A stretch of DNA of 64,000 bases from positions 372,001 through 436,000 of the forward strand of contig NZ_JAKWFK010000003.1 of assembly GCF_029522115.1 (NCBI RefSeq). Reading direction: 5' to 3'. The notes beneath the pieces were generated by a model. That model was not told the origin of the DNA and did no database searches. It worked only from the letters and a program-made list of their open reading frames with translations. The position numbers and the translations under genes are program-made. Shown piece after piece: positions 25,227 to 35,283 of this stretch (the first letter of the stretch is position 1; every line of letters begins with the position of its first letter). The stretch is from Trinickia sp. Y13. GTDB lineage: Bacteria > Pseudomonadota > Gammaproteobacteria > Burkholderiales > Burkholderiaceae.

Positions 25227-27692
25227 ATGCCTATCATCAAAAGACCGCCTTCCGACGGCCGCCCGGCCGACCGAGTTCCTCCCCGCCCCTCCGATAGTTC
25301 CAGCAGCGCTCGTCGCTCGCTAGGCGGGCGGATCGCGTTGACGTTCGTGGGCCTCATGGCCACCGCTGCCGTCGTCGGTGCCCTGATCGTCGGCTACGCG
25401 CTGATCGTCATGGCGCCGCAACTGCCTTCGCTCGACGCGCTGACCGATTACCGCCCGAAAGTCCCGCTGCGCATCTATACGGCCGATCACGTCCTGATCG
25501 GCGAGTTCGGCGAAGAGCGGCGCAACTTGGTTCGTTTCGCGGACATCCCCGACGTCATGAAGAACGCGGTGCTGGCCATCGAGGATTACCGCTTCTACGA
25601 GCACGGCGGTGTCGACTTCATCGGCATCTTGCGCGCGGGCACGGCCGACTTGCTGCATGGCGGCGCCTCGCAAGGCGCGAGCACGATCACGATGCAGGTG
25701 GCGCGCAACTTCTTCTTGTCGAGCGAGAAGACGTACACGCGCAAGATCTACGAGATGATGCTCGCCTACAAGATCGAGCGTGCGCTCACGAAAGACCAGA
25801 TCCTCGAGTTGTATATGAACCAGATCTATCTGGGCGAGCGCGCCTACGGCTTCGCCGCCGCGGCGCGCGTGTATTTCGGCAAGGATCTGAAGAACCTCAC
25901 GCTGGCCGAAGCGGCGATGCTGGCCGGGTTGCCGAAGGCGCCGTCCGCCTACAACCCCGTCGTCAATCCTAAACGCGCGAAGATCCGGCAGGAGTACATC
26001 CTCAAGCGCATGCTCGATTTGGGCTACATCACGCAGCCGCAGTACGACGAGGCCGTCAAGGAGCCGATTCGCACGAAAGCCGCCGGCACCGAGTACAGCG
26101 TGCATGCCGAGTACGTGGCCGAAATGGTGCGGCAGATGATGTATGCGCAATACAAAGACGAAACCTATACGCGGGGCCTCACGGTCACGACCACCATCGA
26201 TTCGGCGGACCAGGACGCCGCTTATCGCGCCGTTCGCAAAGGTGTGATGGACTACGAGCGCCGCCACGGTTATCGCGGGCCGGAAGGGTTCGTCGAATTG
26301 CCGACAGCGGGCGACGATCGCGATGAAGCGATCGACGATGCGCTCGCCGATCATCCCGATGACGGCGAACTCGTCGCGGCCGTGGTGACGAGCGCGAGCC
26401 CGAAGGAAGTGGCGGTGCAATTTGTCGACGGCGCCTCGGCGAAGGTCACCGGCGAGGGATTGCGGTTCGCCGCTTACGCGCTCGGCCCGCGCGCGTCGCG
26501 GGCGCAACGCATCCGCCCCGGCTCGATCGTGCGCTTGATGCCCGATGCGAAGGGCAATTGGCAAATCACGCAGCTTCCTCAAGTCGAAGGCGCACTGGTC
26601 TCGCTCGCCCCGCAGGACGGAGCGGTGCGCGCCCTCGTGGGCGGCTTCGACTTCAACAAGAACAAGTTCAACCATGTCACGCAGGCGTGGCGCCAGCCCG
26701 GTTCGAGCTTCAAGCCGTTCATCTACTCGGCCTCGCTCGACAAAGGGCTCGCCCCGGCGACCATCATCAACGACGCTCCGCTGTATTTCCCGCCCAGCAC
26801 GCCTGGCGGCGATCCGTGGGAGCCGAAGGACGACGATCAGCCGGAAGGGCCGATGTCGATGCGCGTCGCGCTCGAGAAATCGAAGAACTTGGTGTCCATT
26901 CGAATCTTGTCGTACATCGGCACGAAGTACGCTCAAGACTACGTGACGCAGCGTTTCGGCTTCGACGCCGACAAAACTCCGCCGTATTTGCCGATGGCGC
27001 TCGGCGCGGGCCTCGTCACGCCGCTGCAGTCCGCCGCGGCTTATTCGGTCTTCGCGAACGGCGGCTATCGCGTCAATCCCTATCTGATCGCGGAAGTGGA
27101 CGATGCGCGCGGGCAGCCCGTTTCGAAGGCCCAGCCGATCGTCGCGGGCCAGAACGCGCCGCGCTCGATCAGTGCGGCCAACGCCTACATCATGAACAGC
27201 CTGTTGCATTCGGTGGCGACGGCGGGCACCGGTGCGGGCACGAACGTGCTGCATCGCAGCGACCTGTCGGGCAAAACCGGTACGACCAACGATGCGAAGG
27301 ACGGTTGGTTCGCAGGCTATCAGCCAACCCTCGTCGCCGTGGCCTGGATGGGCTACGATCAACCGAAGAGCTTGGGCAGCCGCGAGTTCGGCGCGCAGCT
27401 CGCCTTGCCGATCTGGGTGGACTACATGAGCCGAGCGCTGCGCGGCGTGCCCGACCAGCCGATGCCGATGCCCGAAGGCGTCGCCACGATTGCCGGCGAG
27501 ATCTATCTGGCCGATAAGGTTCCAGGAAATGGCTTCGTCGCAAGCATCGGCATGGATGCCGGTACCGCGCTGGCCGGCGCCGGGGCGAGCGACGCCGTCG
27601 GCTCGGTGGGCCCAGCCGGTTTGGCGACGCCGGACGTGAGCAAGCAAGAGCAGAAGCAGATTTTGAATCTGTTCGAGGACGGCCGGCCGTAA
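25227..27692 (+). CDS. mrcA: Penicillin-binding protein 1A, bifunctional glycosyltransferase/transpeptidase
   Basis: An 821-residue class A PBP that polymerises and cross-links peptidoglycan in the periplasm. A disordered, Pro/Ser-rich cytoplasmic tail (1-30) is followed by one membrane anchor (about 35-60). The GT51 domain contains the catalytic Glu in AIEDYRFYEHGGVD and the QGASTITMQVARNFF motif. Then come an OB-like inserted domain (about 335-440) and the transpeptidase with Ser493-SFK496 in GSSFKP and K683TGT in LSGKTGTTN. The length is typical. The ATG at 25227 lacks a good ribosome site, but it gives the expected tail before the anchor. Confidence 0.95.
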   Translation: MPIIKRPPSDGRPADRVPPRPSDSSSSARRSLGGRIALTFVGLMATAAVVGALIVGYALIVMAPQLPSLDALTDYRPKVPLRIYTADHVLIGEFGEERRNLVRFADIPDVMKNAVLAIEDYRFYEHGGVDFIGILRAGTADLLHGGASQGASTITMQVARNFFLSSEKTYTRKIYEMMLAYKIERALTKDQILELYMNQIYLGERAYGFAAAARVYFGKDLKNLTLAEAAMLAGLPKAPSAYNPVVNPKRAKIRQEYILKRMLDLGYITQPQYDEAVKEPIRTKAAGTEYSVHAEYVAEMVRQMMYAQYKDETYTRGLTVTTTIDSADQDAAYRAVRKGVMDYERRHGYRGPEGFVELPTAGDDRDEAIDDALADHPDDGELVAAVVTSASPKEVAVQFVDGASAKVTGEGLRFAAYALGPRASRAQRIRPGSIVRLMPDAKGNWQITQLPQVEGALVSLAPQDGAVRALVGGFDFNKNKFNHVTQAWRQPGSSFKPFIYSASLDKGLAPATIINDAPLYFPPSTPGGDPWEPKDDDQPEGPMSMRVALEKSKNLVSIRILSYIGTKYAQDYVTQRFGFDADKTPPYLPMALGAGLVTPLQSAAAYSVFANGGYRVNPYLIAEVDDARGQPVSKAQPIVAGQNAPRSISAANAYIMNSLLHSVATAGTGAGTNVLHRSDLSGKTGTTNDAKDGWFAGYQPTLVAVAWMGYDQPKSLGSREFGAQLALPIWVDYMSRALRGVPDQPMPMPEGVATIAGEIYLADKVPGNGFVASIGMDAGTALAGAGASDAVGSVGPAGLATPDVSKQEQKQILNLFEDGRP

Positions 27693-27765
27693 CGCGCGAT
27701 GCATCCGCACGCGGCTCGCCTGCGTATCTCCAACGAATGCTTTGCGCAGGAACACGGAGAGGCGA

Positions 27766-28923
27766 ATGGACGAGAACGCGACGGGCGGCCGCATCGATCC
27801 GCCGGCAGAAGGCGCCGGGCGCGCAGGGATTGCAGGGCAAATCGTGCTCGTGTTCCAAGGCGGCGGCGCCCTCGGCGCTTATCAGGCAGGCGTCTATCAG
27901 GCGTTGCACGATGCGGGCATCGAGCCTGATTGGGTGATCGGGACGTCGATCGGGGCCATCAATGGCGCCATCATCGCCGGGAACCCTCCGGAAACGAGGC
28001 TGGCACAGCTCGACGCCTTTTGGTCGCGCGTCGCGGCTTCGGGCAGCGTCACGGGGGGATGGTTGCCCGCGGTCGACGACTGGTGGCGGCGCGCCTCGAT
28101 TTTCATGCAGGGCATCCCCGCGTTCTTTAGTCCCTCGCCGCACGCTTGGCTCGGTATGCAAGCGTCGCTTGGGCGCGAGCATGCCGCGTTTTACTCGACG
28201 CGCCCCCTGCGCGAAACCCTCGTCAAGCTAGTTGATTTCGACTACCTCGCCGCCGGCGCGGTGCGCTTGACGGTCGGCGCGGTGCATGTCGCGAACGCGC
28301 GCATGCGCTATTTCACGAATCGCGACGCGCCGCTCACCGTCGAGCATGTGATGGCGTCGGCCGCATTTCCGCCGGGCTTCCCGTCGGTCCAGCTCGATGG
28401 TGAGGCGTACTGGGATGGCGGCATCTATTCGAACACGCCGCTCGAGGCGGTGCTCGACGACCGCCCCCGCCGCAGCTCGGTCATTTTCGCCGTCCAGCTT
28501 TGGCCGGCCGTGGGCCGCGAGCCGGAGTCGATTCTCGAGGCGATGGTGCGTCAGCGCGACATTCAATACTCGAGCCGTGCGCAGAGTCATTTGGAGCGGC
28601 AACGGCAAATTCATCGATTGCGTCATGTGATCCGCGAGCTCGAGTCGTTCATCCCCGAATCGATGCGTAAAACGCAACCGGTCGAAGATCTCCTCGCGTG
28701 GGGGTGCGGCACCACGATGCAAGTGCTCGAGCTCGACGCACCGAGTTTCGGCGACGACGACATGCACAAGGACATCGACTTTTCGCCAACCGGTATCGCG
28801 CGGCGCCGCACGGCAGGTTACGACGATACGCGTCGAATGATCGAGCGGGCGCCATGGCGTGAGCCGATGGACCCGATGGAGGGCGTCGCCGTCTATCGCG
28901 AGGCGCATCCCGCGAACCGCTAG
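27766..28923 (+). CDS. Patatin-like phospholipase
   Basis: A 385-residue lipid acyl hydrolase of the patatin family. The oxyanion-hole motif is QGGGALGAYQAGVYQ (residues 31-45). The nucleophile elbow is GTSIG with Ser61. The catalytic Asp is in the DGGIYSN motif. A C-terminal ~130-residue extension (from about 250, RQRDIQYSSRAQSHLERQRQ onward) matches the DUF3734-type subgroup. No signal peptide is present, so it should act in the cytoplasm or on the inner membrane face. The ATG at 27766 has GGAGAGG just upstream. It lies 73 bp after PBP1A on the same strand, and co-transcription is possible. Confidence 0.9.
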   Translation: MDENATGGRIDPPAEGAGRAGIAGQIVLVFQGGGALGAYQAGVYQALHDAGIEPDWVIGTSIGAINGAIIAGNPPETRLAQLDAFWSRVAASGSVTGGWLPAVDDWWRRASIFMQGIPAFFSPSPHAWLGMQASLGREHAAFYSTRPLRETLVKLVDFDYLAAGAVRLTVGAVHVANARMRYFTNRDAPLTVEHVMASAAFPPGFPSVQLDGEAYWDGGIYSNTPLEAVLDDRPRRSSVIFAVQLWPAVGREPESILEAMVRQRDIQYSSRAQSHLERQRQIHRLRHVIRELESFIPESMRKTQPVEDLLAWGCGTTMQVLELDAPSFGDDDMHKDIDFSPTGIARRRTAGYDDTRRMIERAPWREPMDPMEGVAVYREAHPANR

Positions 28924-29026
28924 CCGGTAACCGCTTGTCAAGCGGCCGGCTGCATCGTCGTGCCTCGAACAAGGTGCGCGAGAAAAATTCGTTGTGCGTA
29001 CAACTGCTTAGCGCAATCGCCCAAAG

Positions 29027-29065
29027 CTTATCAACAGGTCTGTCAACAAAATCTGGGGATAAGTC
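29027..29065 (+). repeat. 39-bp element with paired DnaA-box-like inverted repeats, copy 2
   Basis: The left arm CTTATCAACAGG and right arm CTGGGGATAAGT form an imperfect inverted repeat around TCAACAAAAT. It lies in the 226-bp convergent gap after the patatin gene. It aligns with copy 1 at 24979-25017 over its full length without gaps. Confidence 0.6.
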
Positions 29066-29149
29066 GAGCGCCGCGCCGTCACGTTTGTGCGGCAAGAAGC
29101 GGCGAGGCAGGGGCGAAGTACGGGCGAAGCGCGCGCTTGGCTGCGGCGC

Positions 29150-30163
29150 TCATGCCTGCACCGATCGAATGTGCGATGCGAAGGTGGTGGGATCGGTATT
29201 GGAGCCGCACAGCAGCACACCGACGCGTTTGCCCTGCAACGTTTCGCGTAGCGGGCCGAGCAGCGCCGCGGTGGCCGCTGCGCAGGCCGGCTCCACTGCG
29301 ATCTTCAACTGCGTGAACAGCTTCAGCATGGCCGCGCGCAAAGCGTCGTCCGACACGGTCACGAGCCGGTCGATATGGCGGCGGCAGAGCTCGTAGCTGT
29401 ATTGCTCGGTATGCGGCGCCATCAGCGAATCGGCGATCGAATGCATCGGCCCCATCTTGATCGTGTGATTGGCGGCGAAGCTTTTGCTCATGGCGTCGGC
29501 GCCTTCGGGCTCCACGCCGTACACGTGAACGCGCGGATTGGCCAGGCGCAGGGCGGTCGACACCCCCGCGGCGAGCCCGCCGCCGCCGATCGGCACGATC
29601 ACGGCATCGAGATCGGGCGTTTGCGTGGCCCATTCGTAGCCGAGCGTGGCTGTGCCTAGGACGGTCCGAAAGCCGTTGAACGGATGCACGAAGAAGCGGC
29701 CTTCTTCGGTCTCGATGCGGCGCACGAGATCGAATGCCTCGGCCGGCGTATCGGCCACGACCACCTCGGCGCGATACTGCCTGCACAAGTCGATGCGCGT
29801 GGGCGTCGTCGTGCGAAAGACGACGACCTTCGCGCTGACGCCTAGCCGCATCGCCGCATACGCGACGGCCGCGGCGTGGTTGCCGCCCGAGACGCAGGTG
29901 ACGCCGACGCTGCGCTGCGCGGCGTCGAGCGCCAGCAAGTTCGTGAAGGCGCCGCGCGCCTTGAAGGTTCCACTCGCTTGCAGCAGTTCGAACTTGAAGT
30001 TGATCGCGGTGCCTTCCAACGAGGGAAAGTCGTGCCGCTCGAACACGGGTGTGCGAAACACCCAGGGCGTGAGCGCGAAATGCTGCGTGGCGATTGCATC
30101 GAGCGTCGGAATCGGCTCGCCGTCGATGGTGCGGTCGGTCGGCTGCGACATGGCGGTGGACAT
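29150..30163 (-). CDS. PLP-dependent threonine/serine dehydratase family protein
   Basis: A 337-residue fold-type II PLP enzyme. The PLP-binding Lys is in the GTFKARGAF motif. The phosphate-binding glycine loop is PIGGGGLAAG, and SGGNHAAAVAYAA is the substrate loop. This resembles catabolic threonine dehydratases, which deaminate threonine or serine to a 2-oxoacid. There is no C-terminal ACT regulatory domain, so it is not the IlvA biosynthetic form. Either ATG, 30163 or 30151, could be used; neither has a strong ribosome site. argE ends 34 bp upstream on the same strand, so the pair probably forms an operon. Confidence 0.87.
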   Translation of the reverse strand: MSTAMSQPTDRTIDGEPIPTLDAIATQHFALTPWVFRTPVFERHDFPSLEGTAINFKFELLQASGTFKARGAFTNLLALDAAQRSVGVTCVSGGNHAAAVAYAAMRLGVSAKVVVFRTTTPTRIDLCRQYRAEVVVADTPAEAFDLVRRIETEEGRFFVHPFNGFRTVLGTATLGYEWATQTPDLDAVIVPIGGGGLAAGVSTALRLANPRVHVYGVEPEGADAMSKSFAANHTIKMGPMHSIADSLMAPHTEQYSYELCRRHIDRLVTVSDDALRAAMLKLFTQLKIAVEPACAAATAALLGPLRETLQGKRVGVLLCGSNTDPTTFASHIRSVQA

Positions 30164-30197
30164 GGTTCGGAGCGCGTCGTTCAGAGGTGCTTGCGCG

Positions 30198-31457
30198 CTA
30201 CGCTTGCGCGTCGACCGACATGCTGCGAATGAACTTGCGCAGGAACGCTTCGCAGGCCGCAAGCTGCGACAACGCCAAGTACTCGTTGGGCTTGTGCGCT
30301 TGCTCGATATCGCCGGGGCCGCACACGATGCTCGGCACGCCTGCGCGCGCGAAGAGGCCGGCTTCGGTGCCGTAGGCGACCTTGCGGGTTTCGCGATTGG
30401 CGGTCAACGCGCGCACGAGCGCAGTGACGGCGGCTTGTTCGGAGGCGTCGAGCCCCGGGGCCGCAGCAATCCTGGTGAACTCGATCGCTGCGTTCGGATG
30501 CTCGCGCCGCATTTGCGGCAACAGCGTCTCGTGCGCGTAGCGTTCGATGCGAGCGAAGACGGCCTCGGGATCCAGCGTGGGCAGATTGCGAAACTCGAAG
30601 CCGAAGCGGCACTCGGCAGGCACGGTGTTGATTGCGTTGCCGCCTTCGATCGTGCTCGTTTGCGCCGTCGTGAACGGCACGTCGTAGTCTTCGTCGAAGG
30701 GGCCGTCGCGGCGCATTTCATCGGCTAGATCGCGAATGTGGCAAATCAGCCGCGCCGCGTACTCGATCGCATTCAACCCCTTGGGCGTGAGCGACGAGTG
30801 CGCTGCGTGACCGCGCACGCAACAGCGATAAGCATTGATGCCCTTATGCGCCACGATCGGGCGCATGCTCGTCGGCTCGCCGACGATGCAGCCTTCCGGT
30901 TTCACGCCGCGGCGCAGCAAGTCCGCGATCATGTAGGGCGCGCCCGCACAGCCGATCTCCTCGTCGAAGGACAGGGCGAGATGGATCGGCTTGGCAAGCT
31001 GCGCTGCCTGCATTTCAGGAACGAGCGCGAGCGCCGCGCCGATGAAGCCTTTCATGTCGCACGTGCCCCGGCCGTACAGACGGCCGTCGCGCACTTGCGG
31101 CTTGAACGGATCGCTGTCCCATGCTTGACCGTCGACGGGCACGACGTCCGTATGCCCCGAGAGCACGACGCCGCCGTTCGTCGCCCCATCGCGGGCAGGT
31201 ATCGTCGCGAACAAATTCGCCCACTGGCCGCGGCCGTCCTGCGTGAGCGTCGAGGCAATGCCGAGACCCGCCAGCGCGTCGCGCACCAGCTCGATCAGGC
31301 CGATGTTCGGGACACGGCTCGTCGTATCGATCTCGACCAGACGCTCGACCCACGAGAGGCTCAGCGGCGATTGCGAGGAGGAGTCGGTAGAAGCCGAAGC
31401 CGGCCGAGAATGGGAGGAAGGGGAGGACAAGTGCGCCGTTTCGACATCCTGCGACAT
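30198..31457 (-). CDS. argE: Acetylornithine deacetylase
   Basis: A 419-residue M20 metallopeptidase that hydrolyses N-acetylornithine to ornithine and acetate in arginine synthesis. Metal and catalytic motifs in order: SGHTDVVPVDG (first His and Asp), GRGTCDMKGF (bridging Asp), FDEEIGCAGA (catalytic Glu pair), GEPTSMRPIVAHKG, and the late His in CGPGDIEQAHKPNE. The Ser-rich N-terminal ~35 residues are longer than usual. The ATG at 31457 has GGAG about 8 bases upstream. The same frame is open much further upstream, through the mfd gene, but has no other plausible start. Confidence 0.93.
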   Translation of the reverse strand: MSQDVETAHLSSPSSHSRPASASTDSSSQSPLSLSWVERLVEIDTTSRVPNIGLIELVRDALAGLGIASTLTQDGRGQWANLFATIPARDGATNGGVVLSGHTDVVPVDGQAWDSDPFKPQVRDGRLYGRGTCDMKGFIGAALALVPEMQAAQLAKPIHLALSFDEEIGCAGAPYMIADLLRRGVKPEGCIVGEPTSMRPIVAHKGINAYRCCVRGHAAHSSLTPKGLNAIEYAARLICHIRDLADEMRRDGPFDEDYDVPFTTAQTSTIEGGNAINTVPAECRFGFEFRNLPTLDPEAVFARIERYAHETLLPQMRREHPNAAIEFTRIAAAPGLDASEQAAVTALVRALTANRETRKVAYGTEAGLFARAGVPSIVCGPGDIEQAHKPNEYLALSQLAACEAFLRKFIRSMSVDAQA

Positions 31458-31638
31458 GGCGAAGCTCCAGCTTTTGAGTGGTCCGATCATACCGAAAAAA
31501 CACGACCAGACCCAAATGGATGCGCACGCGCTCGATTGTGCGCTGCGGTATCGGAGGAGTGAATCGCCCTTCGGCTTCGCGAAGAAAAAGCGTGCTGCTC
31601 GTGCGCGGCGAGCTTGGCGCCCGCCGCCTCGAGCCGGT

Positions 31639-34600
31639 TCAGCGAGCGACCACGGGTGCGTTTTGCCGCGCCGGCGCACCGAGGGCGCGCAGCGATTCCT
31701 TGACGGTCGCCAAGCGCACGGAGAGATCGGGGCTGCGCGTTTCGATGCGCAGCTTGTCTTGCCCGGCGAGCTTGATGTGCTTGTGCTTTTGCACCATTTC
31801 GATGATGCGCATGGCGTCGATCGGGGGATTCGGGACGAATTGCAGACTGATCGCGTTCTCGCCCGCATCGATCTTCGAAATGCCGAGCGGCTTTGCCGCG
31901 AGCCTGAGCCGGTGCGTTTCCACGAGCGCGTGCGCCTGCGGCGGCAGCTTGCCGAAACGGTCGATGAGTTCTTCTTGGATATCGTCGATCGAGTCGCTGC
32001 GCTCGCAACTGGCGAGCCGTTTGTAGATCGACAGGCGCTCTTGAACATCGCCGCAATAATCGGCCGGCAGAATCGCCGGCGCGTGCAGATTGATTTCGGT
32101 CGTTGCCGCCAGCGGCGCGGTGAGGTCGGGCTCTTGTCCGTTCTTGAGCGCTTTGACGGCGTCCGCGAGCATATCCGAGTAAAGCTGGAAGCCAATCTCG
32201 TGAATCTCCCCCGATTGCTTGTCGCCGAGCACTTCCCCGGTGCCGCGAATTTCGAGGTCGTGCATCGCGAGATAAAACCCCGAGCCGAGCTCCTCCATCT
32301 GCTGAATCGCTTCCAGGCGTCGCTGCGCTTGCTTCGTGAGCCCTTGCGGGTCGTGCACGAGCAGGTAGGCGTATGCCTGATGATGCGAGCGCCCGACGCG
32401 GCCGCGCAATTGATGCAACTGCGCAAGGCCGAACTTGTCGGCTCGGTGAATGATGATCGTATTGGAGCTCGGCACGTCGATGCCGGTTTCGATGATGGTC
32501 GTGCACAGCAGGACGTTCGCGCGCTGCGCCACGAAATCGCGCATGACGCGTTCGAGTTCGCGCTCGTGCATTTGCCCATGGGCGACTGCAATGCGCGCTT
32601 CGGGCACGAGCGCTTCGAGCATTGCCCGGCGGTTCTCGATCGTCTCCACTTCGTTGTGCAGGAAGTACACCTGGCCGCCGCGCTTGAGCTCGCGCAGCAT
32701 TGCTTCACGAATCACGCCGTCTTCCTCGCGCCGCACGAATGTTTTGATGGCGAGGCGCTTTTGCGGCGCGGTGGCGATCACCGAAAAATCGCGCAAGCCT
32801 TCGAGCGCCATGCCGAGCGTGCGCGGAATCGGGGTTGCGGTGAGCGTGAGCACGTCCACCTCGGCGCGCAACGCCTTGAGCGCCTCTTTCTGGCGCACGC
32901 CGAAGCGGTGTTCTTCGTCGATGATGACGAGCCCTAGCCGTTTGAAGCGTACATCCGAAGAAAGCAGTTTATGCGTGCCGATGACGATATCCACCGAGCC
33001 TTCGTTGATTTGCGCAATGGCCGTGTTGACTTCCTTGGTCGACTTGAAGCGCGACAGTTCGGCGACGCGCACGGGCCAATCGGCGAAGCGGTCGGTGAAC
33101 GTTTGCGTGTGCTGTTCGGCAAGGAGCGTGGTGGGCGCGAGCAAGGCGACTTGCTTGCCGGCCATGACGGCGATGAACGCGGCGCGCAGCGCCACTTCGG
33201 TCTTGCCGAAGCCGACGTCGCCGCAGACGAGCCGGTCCATCGGCTTGCCCGCGGTCATATCGCCGATCACCGCGGCGATGGCCGCCGCTTGGTCCGGCGT
33301 CTCCTCGAAGCCGAAGCTTTCCGCGAATTTCGCGTAATCGCGTGGTTCGAGATTGAACGCATGACCTTCACGCGCCGCGCGCCTTGCGTAGAGGTTCAAC
33401 AGTTCGGCAGCGGTGTCGCGAATTTGTTGCGCGGCCTTGCGCTTGGCCTTTTCCCATTGGCCGGAGCCGAGTGCGTGCAGCGGCGCGCTTTCGGGGTCGG
33501 CCCCGCTGTAGCGCGAGATGACGTGCAATTGGGCGACCGGCACATAGAGCTTGCTGTCGCTTGCATACTCGAGGTGCAGAAATTCGGTTTCGCCTTCGCC
33601 CAGGTCCATCGTGACGAGGCCCATGTAACGGCCGATCCCGTGCTGAGCATGCACGACCGGGTCCCCGACCTTCAGTTCCGACAGATCGCGCACCATCGAA
33701 TCGACGCTGCTCGCCTGCTCTTGGCGGCGACGACCAGCGCGGCGCGCGAGCATGCCGTAGAGCTCGGATTCGGTGACGAGCGCGAACCCTTCGCTGGGCA
33801 GCGAAAAGCCGCTCGTCAACGGCGCAACGCCCAGCGCGAAGCGCTCGTCGCCCGTCAGCCAATCTTGGAAGCCGTCGACGCTGGCAGGGCGCAAACCATG
33901 CTCGGCGAACAGCTGCGCGATCGTCTCGCGCCGCCCCGCCGATTCGGCGGCGACGAGCACTCGCCGCTCGCTGCTTTCCAAATAGCGGCGCAGCGCGAGC
34001 AGGGGATCGTCGGCATGACGATCGATCGCGAGCGCGGGTAACGGGCTCGCCCAAGCGCCATCGCCGTTCGACGGCAACACGAGACGCGCGAACGGCTTGG
34101 CGAGCGCGTAGAAATCGTCGTCGGACAGGAACAGCCGCTGCGGCTCGAGAATGGGGCGCTCGCGATCGTGCGAGAGGAAGTTGTAGCGCTGCTTCGTGTC
34201 GAGCGTGAAGCGGCGGATCGCCTGATCGAGATCGCCGACGAACGCCAAATGCGTCCCCTCGGGCAGGTAGTGAAACAGCGTGGCAGTCTCGTCGAAGAAC
34301 AGCGGCAGGTAATACTCGATGCCAGCCGAGGGTACGCCGTTGCCGATGTCCTTGTAGATCGAGGAACGGCTCGGATCGCCTTCGAATACTTCGCGCCAGC
34401 GGCTACGGAAAGCGGTGCGCGCCGCTTCGTCGAACGGAAACTCGCGCCCTGGCAGCAAGCGCACGTCGCGCACCGGGTAGAGGCTGCGCTGCGTGTCGGG
34501 GTCGAACGCGCGAATCGAATCGACTTGATCGTCGAATAAATCGATGCGATACGGCAGGGGCGAGCCCATCGGAAACAGATCGATCAGCGAGCCGCGCACG

Positions 34601-35151
34601 CAATACTCGCCCGGACGCACGACTTGGCTCACATGCTCGTAGCCGGCCAGCGTCAATTGCGCCTTGAGCTTGGCCTCGTCCAGCCGTTCGCCTTGCGAGA
34701 ACGAGAACGTGTAGGCGGCGAGAAAAGCGGCCGGCGGCATGCGATAGAGCGCCGTCGTGGCGGGCACGAGCAGGATGTCGCAGCGGCCCTCGCCGAGATC
34801 GTGCAGTGTCGCGAGCCGTTCGGAGACGAGATCCTGATGCGGCGAAAAGGTATCGTAGGGCAGCGTCTCCCAATCGGGCAGCAAGCGCACGCGTGCGTTC
34901 GGCGCGAACCATGGAATCTCTTGCGCGAGCCGCTGCGCATCGACGGCACTCGCGCAGACGACGGCCAAAAGCGGCGCCGCCCCGGCGCTCGAGCGCTGTT
35001 GCGGCCCGCGTGCGCGTGCGGCCTCGCTGTAGCGGGCGAGCAGCAGGGCGTCGGATGAGCCATGCGTGCCGTCGAACGCGAAGCGTTGCCCCGCTTTCAC
35101 GAGGGCGAGCGGCAAATTGACGGCGGCGGAAGAAGGGTCGGTTTGCGGCAT
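31639..35151 (-). CDS. mfd: Transcription-repair coupling factor Mfd
   Basis: An 1170-residue ATP-dependent translocase that removes RNA polymerase stalled at DNA lesions and recruits UvrA. The N-terminal UvrB-like region has LLPDWETLPYDTFSPHQD. The RNA polymerase-interacting Tudor-like domain is DPVVHAQHGIGRYMGL near residue 515. The RecG-like helicase core has Walker A CGDVGFGKTEVA, the DEEH box (VIIDEEHRFGVRQ), TLTATPIPRTL and the motif VI region HQLRGRVGRS. The D7 domain follows. The length is standard. The ATG at 35151 is the first codon giving the family start. Divergent from ispD. Confidence 0.97.
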   Translation of the reverse strand: MPQTDPSSAAVNLPLALVKAGQRFAFDGTHGSSDALLLARYSEAARARGPQQRSSAGAAPLLAVVCASAVDAQRLAQEIPWFAPNARVRLLPDWETLPYDTFSPHQDLVSERLATLHDLGEGRCDILLVPATTALYRMPPAAFLAAYTFSFSQGERLDEAKLKAQLTLAGYEHVSQVVRPGEYCVRGSLIDLFPMGSPLPYRIDLFDDQVDSIRAFDPDTQRSLYPVRDVRLLPGREFPFDEAARTAFRSRWREVFEGDPSRSSIYKDIGNGVPSAGIEYYLPLFFDETATLFHYLPEGTHLAFVGDLDQAIRRFTLDTKQRYNFLSHDRERPILEPQRLFLSDDDFYALAKPFARLVLPSNGDGAWASPLPALAIDRHADDPLLALRRYLESSERRVLVAAESAGRRETIAQLFAEHGLRPASVDGFQDWLTGDERFALGVAPLTSGFSLPSEGFALVTESELYGMLARRAGRRRQEQASSVDSMVRDLSELKVGDPVVHAQHGIGRYMGLVTMDLGEGETEFLHLEYASDSKLYVPVAQLHVISRYSGADPESAPLHALGSGQWEKAKRKAAQQIRDTAAELLNLYARRAAREGHAFNLEPRDYAKFAESFGFEETPDQAAAIAAVIGDMTAGKPMDRLVCGDVGFGKTEVALRAAFIAVMAGKQVALLAPTTLLAEQHTQTFTDRFADWPVRVAELSRFKSTKEVNTAIAQINEGSVDIVIGTHKLLSSDVRFKRLGLVIIDEEHRFGVRQKEALKALRAEVDVLTLTATPIPRTLGMALEGLRDFSVIATAPQKRLAIKTFVRREEDGVIREAMLRELKRGGQVYFLHNEVETIENRRAMLEALVPEARIAVAHGQMHERELERVMRDFVAQRANVLLCTTIIETGIDVPSSNTIIIHRADKFGLAQLHQLRGRVGRSHHQAYAYLLVHDPQGLTKQAQRRLEAIQQMEELGSGFYLAMHDLEIRGTGEVLGDKQSGEIHEIGFQLYSDMLADAVKALKNGQEPDLTAPLAATTEINLHAPAILPADYCGDVQERLSIYKRLASCERSDSIDDIQEELIDRFGKLPPQAHALVETHRLRLAAKPLGISKIDAGENAISLQFVPNPPIDAMRIIEMVQKHKHIKLAGQDKLRIETRSPDLSVRLATVKESLRALGAPARQNAPVVAR

Positions 35152-35283
35152 GAGAAAGAGCGTGCGGCCTTGCGTGTGAGCGTGACAAAGCCCCGCCGCG
35201 ACGCCGTGAAGCGCGTGCAAGCAGGGGCTTCGAGCGCCGGACACACGATCGGCGACCGATGAGGCGCCCGGAGCAAAGCGTCT

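Noticed and set aside
25320-27794. 824-codon minus-strand open frame over PBP1A
   Set aside because: Arg/His/Ala-rich, lacks domains and mirrors the PBP1A gene. An antisense artefact of GC-rich codon use.
30198-32708. Apparent fusion of a second protein to the N-terminus of argE
   Set aside because: The extra N-terminal part is an off-frame reading of mfd. The ArgE sequence starts at 31457 with its own ribosome site.
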